A stretch of DNA of 50,090 nucleotides from Betaproteobacteria bacterium (GTDB taxonomy: Bacteria > Pseudomonadota > Gammaproteobacteria > Burkholderiales > Thiobacillaceae), in NCBI GenBank assembly GCA_020061585.1, contig JAGUXX010000317.1:1-50090 (forward strand), read 5' to 3'. The translations under genes were made by a program, and so were the position numbers. The notes beneath the pieces are model-generated. The model worked only from the letters and a program-made list of their open reading frames with translations. It ran no database searches and was not told the DNA's origin. Below, piece by piece: positions 16,240 through 23,674 of the stretch (its first letter is position 1; every line of letters starts with the position of its first letter).

Positions 16240-17793
16240 ATGATTTCCTCAACCCGGCCCGATCATTTCGCCTTCGACCACCTGCGCCACTCGGCAGCGC
16301 AAGACCTGCTGCCGGAACACCAGGAGGACTTCCAGCGTCTGGTCAAACTTCTGCGCCATACGTCGGGTTTCCAGCTTTGTTTCGCGCGCATCCGGGATCT
16401 GCCCTATCGCGATGGACTGATCGCAAAACTCGACGACTTGCTGGCGCCGGCGGATCGAAAATCGGGCCGCCTCGACCTGTCCGAGCGGGAACGTTTCCCG
16501 GATTTCACCGCGCTCGAGAACGAACTGCTCGCTTCGGCTCCTGGTCTGACCGCAATCCATTTGCTCAATGGCGAAGCCTGGCTGCAAGGCGACAACCTGG
16601 CCGCCTTCAACCTGCGCCGCACCGCCTTGGCACAGCAACTCAAACTCAGCCTGCTTTGGTGGCTACCGCCTTCCGCCATCGAGCGCATCGCGCAACAGGC
16701 GCCGGATGCCTGGTCCTGGCGGAGCGCGGTCGTCGATTTCGCCACGGAGCCCGCCCCGCCCGCCGACAGACCAGCTCAGGCCGAGCAGCCACCCACTTAC
16801 ACACTGTCTCTGGCACAACGAAGCCGGCGCCTTGCTGAACTGAATCAGCAACTGAAACAGGAAGTCCCGGATTCGTTCCGCCTGCCGCTATTTCTGGAGC
16901 AGGCCGAGTTGCTGGAATCCCTGGGCCAGTTGTCGGATGCGGAAACCGTGTTGCGGCAACAAGCACTTCCCCTGGCTGAGCTTGGCAAGGATGAGCGCGC
17001 GTACGCCCTCATCCAGGGCCAGATCGCCGACATCCTTTACCTACGTGGCGAGTATGACGATGCTCTGCGCATCCACCGCGAGGAAGCACTTCCTGTCTAT
17101 GAAAAGCTGGGCGACGTGCGTGCGCGCGCCATCACCCTGGGCAAGATCGCCGACATCCATTCCCGGCACGGCGAGTACGACGAAGCCCTGCGCATCCGCC
17201 GTGAGGAAGAACTCCCAGTCTTTGAAAAGTTGGGCGACGCGCGCGCGCGCGCCATCACCCTGGGCCAGATCGCCGACATCCATTACTGGCACGGCGAGTA
17301 CGACGAAGCATTGCGCATCCACCGTGAGGAAGAACTCCCGGTCTATGAAAAGCTGGGCGACGTGCGCGAGCGCGCCATTACCCAGGGCAAGATCGCCGAC
17401 ATCCATTTCGTGCTAGGCGAGTACGATGAAGCCCTGCGCATCCGCCGCGAGGAACAACTCCCGGTCTTTGAAAAGCTGGGTGACGTGCGCGAGCGCGCCA
17501 TCACCCAGGGCAAGATCGCCGACATCCATGACCAGCGCGGCGAGTATGACGAAGCCCTACGCATCCGCCGCGAGGAACAACTCCCGGTCTTAGAAATGCT
17601 GGGCGACGTGCGCTCCTTGTTGGTGGGACGGGCCAATCTCGCGATTACCCTCATGCATCGCCGTCAGCCCGGTGACCTGGACGAAGCTCGCGCGCTACTG
17701 AATTTGGCGCTACAAGATGCGGCGCGTCTTCACCTCCCAGAGCAGGAGACCCTGCGCAATCTGCTGCAATCGCTTGCGGTGGCGGGACAGTAA
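16240..17793 (+). CDS. TPR-repeat protein (module B, second gene)
   Basis: This is a 517-residue cytosolic protein with no NTPase motif. The N-terminal 180 residues (starting MISSTRPDHFAFDHLRHSA) form a helical domain of unknown function. A linker rich in Pro and Ala follows, then a helical region, then five near-identical 41-residue tetratricopeptide-like repeats built on GxIADI, GEYDEALRI and LPVxEKLGD. The end is an irregular final repeat. No ribosome site is evident at ATG 16240, so it may be translationally coupled or poorly translated. As partner of the preceding NTPase it could serve as sensor or scaffold; this is inference. Confidence 0.83.
   Translation: MISSTRPDHFAFDHLRHSAAQDLLPEHQEDFQRLVKLLRHTSGFQLCFARIRDLPYRDGLIAKLDDLLAPADRKSGRLDLSERERFPDFTALENELLASAPGLTAIHLLNGEAWLQGDNLAAFNLRRTALAQQLKLSLLWWLPPSAIERIAQQAPDAWSWRSAVVDFATEPAPPADRPAQAEQPPTYTLSLAQRSRRLAELNQQLKQEVPDSFRLPLFLEQAELLESLGQLSDAETVLRQQALPLAELGKDERAYALIQGQIADILYLRGEYDDALRIHREEALPVYEKLGDVRARAITLGKIADIHSRHGEYDEALRIRREEELPVFEKLGDARARAITLGQIADIHYWHGEYDEALRIHREEELPVYEKLGDVRERAITQGKIADIHFVLGEYDEALRIRREEQLPVFEKLGDVRERAITQGKIADIHDQRGEYDEALRIRREEQLPVLEMLGDVRSLLVGRANLAITLMHRRQPGDLDEARALLNLALQDAARLHLPEQETLRNLLQSLAVAGQ
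17017..17631 (+). repeat. Five in-frame tandem repeats of 123 bp (TPR units)
   Basis: Units start at 17017, 17140, 17263, 17386 and 17509. Units 2-4 are very similar at DNA level, with fixed blocks such as GACATCCATT and GAGTACGACGAAGC. High DNA identity suggests recent expansion or gene conversion, so the copy number may vary between strains. Confidence 0.9.
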
Positions 17794-17830
17794 ACCTTCA
17801 GCCCTTAGCCTCAATCCCTAGCCAGACCCC

Positions 17831-18778
17831 ATGCGCCACCACACCACCTTCCGCCAACTCGAAATATTCGAAGCCATCGCCCGTCTGAGCAGCTTCACGC
17901 GCGCGTCCGAGGAGCTGTATCTGACCCAGCCGACGGTGTCGATGCAGATGAAAAAACTCACCGATATCGTCGGCGCGCCGCTGGTCGAGCAGATCGGCAA
18001 GAAGGTGTCGCTGACCGAGGACGGCCGCGAGCTGGCGCAGGCCAGCCGCGAAATCTTCGCCATTCTCGATCGCTACACAATGGCGGTGGCGGAGCGCCAG
18101 GGCCTGGAACGCGGCAAGTTGAAGCTGATGGCGATCACCACCGCGTCCTACTTCGCGCCACGTCTGCTGGGTGAATTCAGCAAGTTGCATCCGGGCATCG
18201 ATGTGGCCTTGCGGGTCACCAACAAGGAGCAGGTGCTGGCCAGCATGGCCGACAATCTCGACGACCTGTATCTGCTTGGCACGCCGCCACAGGAGATCGA
18301 TGTCATCGCCAAACAGATCATGGATAACCCGATCGTGGTGCTTGCCGCGCCGAACCATCCGTTGGCCCGGGAGTCGCGTATTTCACTGCAACGCCTGGCG
18401 CGGGAACCCTGGGTGATGCGCGAAGCCGGTTCCGGCACCCGCAATGCCATCGAACGCCTGTTCCATGAACATGGCCTGGAGATTCGGCCACGCCTGGAAC
18501 TGGGCAGCAACGAGGCGATCAAGCAGGCGATCCTCGCCGATCTGGGCATTTCCGCGTTGTCCTGTCATGCGCTGACGCTGCATCAGCCAGGGCAGTTCGC
18601 CGTGCTGGACGTGGAAGGCTTCCCCATCCAGCGGCATTGGTACGCGGTCTACCCGGCCGGCCGGCAGATCTCGCCGGTGGCGCGGGCATTCCTGGAGTTC
18701 CTGCTGCGCCAGCGCGGCGAGCGCTCTTGCTCGCCCGACAAACTCGGGGCGAACTGCCGCGCCGATTGCGCTAGCTGA
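17831..18778 (+). CDS. cbbR: LysR-family CO2-fixation regulator CbbR (copy 2)
   Basis: This 315-residue LysR regulator of the CbbR type starts at ATG 17831 (MRHHTTFRQLEIFEAIARL). The helix-turn-helix is FTRASEELYLTQPTVSMQMK. The effector domain shows AITTASYFAPRLLGEF, REAGSGTRNAIERLF and GSNEAIKQAILADLGIS. It is oriented away from cbbL, as cbbR normally is, but two NTPase modules and a decayed copy of its own first 63 bases lie in between. It is therefore probably the ancestral regulator of the cbbLSQO operon. Its 3' end is five bases from the convergent sulP gene. Confidence 0.94.
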   Translation: MRHHTTFRQLEIFEAIARLSSFTRASEELYLTQPTVSMQMKKLTDIVGAPLVEQIGKKVSLTEDGRELAQASREIFAILDRYTMAVAERQGLERGKLKLMAITTASYFAPRLLGEFSKLHPGIDVALRVTNKEQVLASMADNLDDLYLLGTPPQEIDVIAKQIMDNPIVVLAAPNHPLARESRISLQRLAREPWVMREAGSGTRNAIERLFHEHGLEIRPRLELGSNEAIKQAILADLGISALSCHALTLHQPGQFAVLDVEGFPIQRHWYAVYPAGRQISPVARAFLEFLLRQRGERSCSPDKLGANCRADCAS

Positions 18779-18783
18779 ATGCT

Positions 18784-20907
18784 TCAGGCGCGGGCGGGTA
18801 CCGCGCAGAACAGATCGTCGGTCGCTGTTTCTCCGAGCCGTTCGTAAATCGCGTTGATCGCCTGATCCTCGGTGGCGAAGATGTTCTGCTGGCCGATCTT
18901 GTCGAACAAGCCGGTGGCGCGCATGACGTCGAGTATCTGCTTCTTCAGGCCGGAGAACACCACTTCGATACCGCCGTCGCGCAGCCGTTCGACCAGGTGA
19001 TGCACCACTTCCTCGCCGGAGGCGTCGAGCTGGTTGATCGCGTCGCCGACCACCAGCAGGTACTTGGCGTTGGGCTTGGCGGCGACCAGCTCCAGCACGT
19101 TGTCCTCGAAGAACGCGATGTTGGCGAAGTACAACGAGCCATCGAAGCGCATCGCGATGATGTGCGGGCTGGTGGGCAGGTCCGGGTTGACCTTGATGTC
19201 GCGCAGCGTGCCGTCCTTGAACCGGCCCAGCTGCGCGACGCGCGGCTTCATCGTGCGGTAGAGATACAGCACGATGGCCAGACCGGCGCCGATCAGGATG
19301 CCTTTGTCCAGATGCGGCGCGGCGATCAGGGTGATGAAGAAGGTAACGCCGGCGACGATGCCGTCGAACTTGCTGGCCTGCCAGGTGTGCTTCAACGCCT
19401 TCGGGGTGATCAGGCTGGTCACCGCCAGCAGGATGATGATCGCCAGCGTCGCTTTTGGCAGGTGATACAGGAAGTCGGTCAGGAACAGCAGGGTGACGGC
19501 CACGAACAGGCCGTTGAACACCATCGCGAATCCGGTCTTGGCGCCGGCCTGGAGATTGATCGCCGAGCCGGTGAACGAGCCGCAGGCCGGATAGGACTGA
19601 AAGAACGCGCCACCCATGTTGGCCAGACCCTGGCCGATCAGTTCCTGGTTGGGGTCGAGGCGTTGCTTGGTTTGCGCGGCCAGCGCCTTGGCCATGGAGA
19701 TGGACTCCATGAACGCCACCAGCGCGATGATGAACGCCGCCGACAACAGCGACAGGATCGCATCGAGCGACAGCGGCGGCAGGCGGAACGACGGCAGGCC
19801 GGAAGGTATCAGGCCGACGACGTCGCCGCCGCCGACCAGATTGACCGCGCCGTTTTCGATCTTCTTGATGTGCCAATGGCGGCCATCGCTGACCACGCCG
19901 GCGGGTATTTCGCCAGCCAGATACAAGGTCGCGGCGGATTTCTCGTCGGCGTTGGCGCGCTCGAACTGGAGTTTGCGGATGTCATGCATGCGCGTTTTGT
20001 TCTCGGCGCTGAGACTGGCGATATCCAGTTTCATCAGCTCGATCTTGTATTCCAGATCGGCGACCGCGCGCGCGTCTTTCGCCTTCTGCGCCTGGCGCGC
20101 TTGCGCGGACAGCGCCGTCGCCTCGACGCCCAGCGCGAGAATTTTCTGATCGGCGGCGGCGTAGGTTGCGACCAGTTCGCGGGCGGTCGGGTCGGCGATG
20201 TGCTCCGGCGCACCCTTGGTCTTGTGCTCGAAGCTGGTTGCGGCGCTGACGATGATGGTGACCACCACGGCGATCAACACGCTCAGTTTGGACAGCGCCG
20301 GTATCTTTTTCAGGCCGAGCATCAATGCCAGCGCAAAGATCGACATGGCCAGCGTCGGCAGATGCGTCTGCGGCAGATAACCGAACATCTCCCAGATGTC
20401 GTACAGAAAGGAATCGCTGCGGCCCTTCGGGATGCCCAGCAGCATGTCGAGCTGCGACAGCGCGATGATCACGGCGGCGGCGTTCATGAAGCCGAGTATC
20501 ACCGGATGCGAGACGAAGTTGACGATGGTGCCCAGTTTCACCACGCCGAGGGTGAACTGGATGATGCCGACCATCAACGCCAGCAGCAGCGCCAGGCCGA
20601 CGAACTCGTCGGAAAACGGTACCGCCAGCGGGGTTATCGCCGCCGCCGTCATCAACGATACGATGGCCACCGGGCCGGTCGAAAGCTGGCGCGAAGACCC
20701 CCACATTGCTCCAAGAATCGCCGGAATGAACGCCACATACAGGCCGTAATACACCGGCAGACCGGACAATTGGGCATACGCCATGGCCTTCGGCACCAGC
20801 ACCAGCGCGCCGGTGATGCCGGCGATCAGGTCGCCGCGCAGCAGGATCGAATTGATCGGAAACCAGGCCAGGAAGGGGAACAATCGAAGCAGCAGCGGGT
20901 TGTACAT
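18784..20907 (-). CDS. SulP-family anion transporter, probable bicarbonate importer, with a coiled-coil insert
   Basis: This is an SLC26/SulP transporter with about ten or more membrane segments and a C-terminal STAS domain (from about residue 580, with IIAMRFDGSLYFANIAFFED and DASGEEVVHHL). The start is placed at ATG 20907 (MYNPLLLRLFPFL); a TTG eleven codons earlier is also possible. The first segments carry the family signature (GDLIAGITGALVLVPKAMAYAQLSG in pieces). Residues about 225-355 form a long charged insert with heptad-like helices, unusual in the membrane core. SulP proteins move bicarbonate or sulfate. Here the divergent gamma carbonic anhydrase and the RuBisCO cluster favour bicarbonate uptake for CO2 fixation. 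That substrate is inference; sulfate cannot be excluded. Confidence 0.85.
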   Translation of the reverse strand: MYNPLLLRLFPFLAWFPINSILLRGDLIAGITGALVLVPKAMAYAQLSGLPVYYGLYVAFIPAILGAMWGSSRQLSTGPVAIVSLMTAAAITPLAVPFSDEFVGLALLLALMVGIIQFTLGVVKLGTIVNFVSHPVILGFMNAAAVIIALSQLDMLLGIPKGRSDSFLYDIWEMFGYLPQTHLPTLAMSIFALALMLGLKKIPALSKLSVLIAVVVTIIVSAATSFEHKTKGAPEHIADPTARELVATYAAADQKILALGVEATALSAQARQAQKAKDARAVADLEYKIELMKLDIASLSAENKTRMHDIRKLQFERANADEKSAATLYLAGEIPAGVVSDGRHWHIKKIENGAVNLVGGGDVVGLIPSGLPSFRLPPLSLDAILSLLSAAFIIALVAFMESISMAKALAAQTKQRLDPNQELIGQGLANMGGAFFQSYPACGSFTGSAINLQAGAKTGFAMVFNGLFVAVTLLFLTDFLYHLPKATLAIIILLAVTSLITPKALKHTWQASKFDGIVAGVTFFITLIAAPHLDKGILIGAGLAIVLYLYRTMKPRVAQLGRFKDGTLRDIKVNPDLPTSPHIIAMRFDGSLYFANIAFFEDNVLELVAAKPNAKYLLVVGDAINQLDASGEEVVHHLVERLRDGGIEVVFSGLKKQILDVMRATGLFDKIGQQNIFATEDQAINAIYERLGETATDDLFCAVPARA

Positions 20908-20932
20908 GAGCAGGCGCCTGTTATAAAAAGTG

Positions 20933-20966
20933 TTGCGCAATGCAACTATTGCGATATAAAGCGCAA
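20933..20966. promoter_or_regulatory. Inverted repeats in the sulP/carbonic anhydrase divergent gap
   Basis: TTGCGCAA (20933-20940) is a perfect palindrome. It is followed by TTGCG (20949-20953) and CGCAA (20962-20966), separated by eight bases. All share the TTGCG half site. They lie between the two divergent starts and form a plausible operator for a shared regulator, possibly CbbR. Confidence 0.5.
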
Positions 20967-21049
20967 CAGTTTAGCAAATGCTCATAAACCCGACTAACAG
21001 GTATGGATTAATCTTCCGCGATTTACTGCCATTCACAGGAGTACCCGTC

Positions 21050-21610
21050 ATGATCCGCCGCAACCCCAACGGCGACGTTCCCGTCGTGCATGAGTCCGCT
21101 TTCGTCGATCCCACCGCCATCCTGTGCGGCAAGGTGGTGGTCGAAGAGAATGTCTTCATCGGCCCGTATGCGGTGATACGCGCCGACGAAGTCGATGAAC
21201 ACGGCGAAATGGAGCCGATCGTGATCGGCGCCGATTCGAATATCCAGGATGGCGTGGTCATCCACTGCAAGGCTGGCGGCGGGGTGTACATCGGTCGCGG
21301 TTCGTCGATCGCGCATCGTTCCATCGTGCATGGCCCGTGCACGGTCGGCGACAACGTGTTCATCGGCTTCAATTCGGTACTGTTCAACTGCGCGGTCGGC
21401 GATGGTTCGGTGGTGCGCCACAACTCGGTGGTGGAAGGCTGCAACGTGCCCCCCGGGTTCTATATACCGTCCACCAGCGATGTTCATTCCGATGCCGATC
21501 TGGCCACCATCCAGCCGGTCACCGCCGATCAGGCCGGTTTCTCGGAGAGCGTCGCGCAGGCCAACAACGAACTGGTCAAGGGCTACAAGCGAATTCGCAA
21601 CGAGTTCTGA
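21050..21610 (+). CDS. Gamma-class carbonic anhydrase / CcmM-like hexapeptide protein
   Basis: This 186-residue left-handed beta-helix protein has isoleucine-patch hexapeptides throughout. The start is ATG 21050, with AGGAG eight bases upstream; the open frame before it is not needed. The three zinc histidines of the gamma class are visible as His72 (DGVVIHCK), His89 and His94 (IAHRSIVHG). Arg44/Asp46 (VIRADE) match the conserved Arg-Asp pair. The active site therefore looks complete. It interconverts CO2 and bicarbonate and is divergent from the SulP transporter, so the two probably act together in inorganic carbon supply. Related hexapeptide enzymes without anhydrase activity exist, so activity is likely but not proven. 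Confidence 0.85.
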   Translation: MIRRNPNGDVPVVHESAFVDPTAILCGKVVVEENVFIGPYAVIRADEVDEHGEMEPIVIGADSNIQDGVVIHCKAGGGVYIGRGSSIAHRSIVHGPCTVGDNVFIGFNSVLFNCAVGDGSVVRHNSVVEGCNVPPGFYIPSTSDVHSDADLATIQPVTADQAGFSESVAQANNELVKGYKRIRNEF

Positions 21611-21642
21611 TCCGATTGCGTTGCGGCGCGATAATCCGCGCC

Positions 21643-23598
21643 ATGCAAAACCATCAACTTGAACTCCTGGCGCCGGCGCGCAATGCCGATATCGGCATCG
21701 AAGCCGTCAATCATGGCGCCGACGCGGTGTATATCGGCGGTCCGTCGTTCGGCGCGCGCGGCGGCGCGGACAACAGCGTGGCCGATATCGCCCGGCTGGT
21801 GAAGCACGCGCATCGCTTCAACGCGCGCATTTTCGTCACCCTCAACACCATCCTGCGCGATGACGAGCTGGAGCCGGCGCGCCGGTTGATCTGGCAAATG
21901 TATGACGCCGGGGTCGATGCGCTGATCATTCAGGACATGGGCTTGCTGGAACTCGATCTGCCGCCGATCCAGTTGCATGCCAGCACCCAGACCGATATCC
22001 GCACGCCGGAGAAAGCACGTTTTCTGGAAGCTGCGGGACTGTCGCAACTGGTGCTGGCGCGCGAGCTGACGCTGGCGCAGATCCAGGCGATCCGCGCCGA
22101 AACCAGCGCCATCCTGGAGTTCTTCATTCATGGCGCGCTGTGCGTCGCCTACAGCGGCCAGTGCTACATCAGCCACGCGCATACCGGACGCAGCGCCAAT
22201 CGCGGCGATTGCAGCCAGGCCTGCCGGCTGCCGTATCAGGTGGCCGACGCCCAGGGGCGCATCGTCGCGCATGACAAACATGTGTTGTCGCTGAAGGACA
22301 ACAATCAGAGCGACAACCTGGCCGCGCTGATCGACGCCGGCATTCGCAGTTTCAAGATCGAAGGCCGCTACAAGGATATGGGCTACGTGAAGAACATCAC
22401 CGCCCATTACCGCACCCTGCTCGACGACATTCTGGAACAGCGTCCCGAACTGGCGCGCGCTTCCAGCGGCCATTGTGCGTTCACCTTCACGCCGGACCCG
22501 GACCTGAATTTCAATCGCGGTTCCACCGACTATTTCGTGCAGGGCCGCAAACTCGACATCGGCGCTTTCGACAGCCCGAAGAACCCCGGTCAGCCGATCG
22601 GCTTCGTGCTCAACGTGGGTCCGGACTGGGTGGAGATCGAGACTGACGCGACGCTGAACAACGGCGATGGTCTGTGCTACTACGACTTGCATAAAGAGCT
22701 GGTCGGCATGGCGATCAATACCGCCGTGGCGGTGGGCAAGATGAAGGGCGGCAAGCAGCGCTGGCGGGTGCGGCCGAACGACCCCGTCGCCGAACTCCAA
22801 GACCTGCGTACCGGCATTGAGGTCAACCGCAACCGCGACATGAGCTGGCAGCGCACGCTGGACAAGAAATCCAGCGAACGGCGCATCGGCGTCTGGTTGA
22901 ATCTGGGCGAAACGGTGGAAGGACTGGCGCTGACACTGACCGACGAGGACGGCAACAGCGCACGCGCCGAAACCGTGGTCGCCAAGGAAATCGCCAAGGA
23001 TGCCGCGCGCGCCGAGGCGAGCCTGCGGGAGAATCTGGGCAAGCTGGGCGCCACTCTCTTTCAGCCGATCGACATCGCTCTCAACCTGACTCAGCCTTGG
23101 TTCGTGCCGGCCTCGGCAATCAACGCGCTGCGCCGCGAGGCGATCGAGGCGCTGGAGGCCGCGCGGCGCAACGCTTTCGAGCGGCTGCCGCGCGCCACGC
23201 CGAAGCCGGCGATGTATCTGGAAGACAGCCTCAGCTATCTGGGCAACGTGTTCAACAGCCGCGCCCGCGACTTTTACGCCAGACACGGCGTCAAACTGAT
23301 CGCCGCCGCCTACGAAAGCCACGAGGAAGAGGGCGAGGTGTCGCTGATGATCACCAAGCATTGCGTGCGCTATTCGCTCAGTCTGTGTCCGAAACAGACC
23401 ATAGGCGTCACCGGCGTGCATGGCACAGTGCGCGCCGAACCGCTCAGTCTGATCAACGGCAGCGAAAAACTGACCCTGCGGTTTGATTGCAAGGCGTGCG
23501 AAATGCATGTCGTCGGCAAGCTCAAACGTGGCGTAATCAATCAGCGCGCGCGCGACATCGAAACCACGCCGATCAAGTTCTATCGCACGCGGCATTGA
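21643..23598 (+). CDS. rlhA: U32-family protein, 23S rRNA C2501 hydroxylation factor RlhA
   Basis: This U32 'peptidase' family member has 651 residues, the length of E. coli RlhA (YdcP), which is needed for 5-hydroxylation of cytidine 2501 in 23S rRNA. The start is ATG 21643 (MQNHQLELLAPA). The N-terminal U32 barrel shows LLAPARNADIGIEAVNHGADAVYIGG in pieces, and the cysteine signature ALCVAYSGQCYISHAHTGRSANRGDCSQACR follows. The late Cys pair (FDCKACEMHV) completes a likely metal site. Shorter U32 proteins of the TrhP and UbiU/UbiV types are excluded by length. It follows the carbonic anhydrase by 32 bp, but no functional link is apparent. Confidence 0.87.
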   Translation: MQNHQLELLAPARNADIGIEAVNHGADAVYIGGPSFGARGGADNSVADIARLVKHAHRFNARIFVTLNTILRDDELEPARRLIWQMYDAGVDALIIQDMGLLELDLPPIQLHASTQTDIRTPEKARFLEAAGLSQLVLARELTLAQIQAIRAETSAILEFFIHGALCVAYSGQCYISHAHTGRSANRGDCSQACRLPYQVADAQGRIVAHDKHVLSLKDNNQSDNLAALIDAGIRSFKIEGRYKDMGYVKNITAHYRTLLDDILEQRPELARASSGHCAFTFTPDPDLNFNRGSTDYFVQGRKLDIGAFDSPKNPGQPIGFVLNVGPDWVEIETDATLNNGDGLCYYDLHKELVGMAINTAVAVGKMKGGKQRWRVRPNDPVAELQDLRTGIEVNRNRDMSWQRTLDKKSSERRIGVWLNLGETVEGLALTLTDEDGNSARAETVVAKEIAKDAARAEASLRENLGKLGATLFQPIDIALNLTQPWFVPASAINALRREAIEALEAARRNAFERLPRATPKPAMYLEDSLSYLGNVFNSRARDFYARHGVKLIAAAYESHEEEGEVSLMITKHCVRYSLSLCPKQTIGVTGVHGTVRAEPLSLINGSEKLTLRFDCKACEMHVVGKLKRGVINQRARDIETTPIKFYRTRH

Positions 23599-23674
23599 GC
23601 CGGCTTGGGTTCACATTTCCACCTGTAGCGATTACGCTAGAGCCGTCTGACACAAAAATAACTGGAAGCTCACC

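Noticed and set aside
17017-17631. Regular tandem repeats considered as a CRISPR-like array
   Set aside because: The 123-bp units are in frame, code for TPR helices and have no unique spacers.
18997-20997. A long plus-strand open frame across the SulP gene, and a similar minus-strand frame across rlhA (21583-23595)
   Set aside because: Both are antisense to clear, conserved genes and have biased composition and no family motifs.
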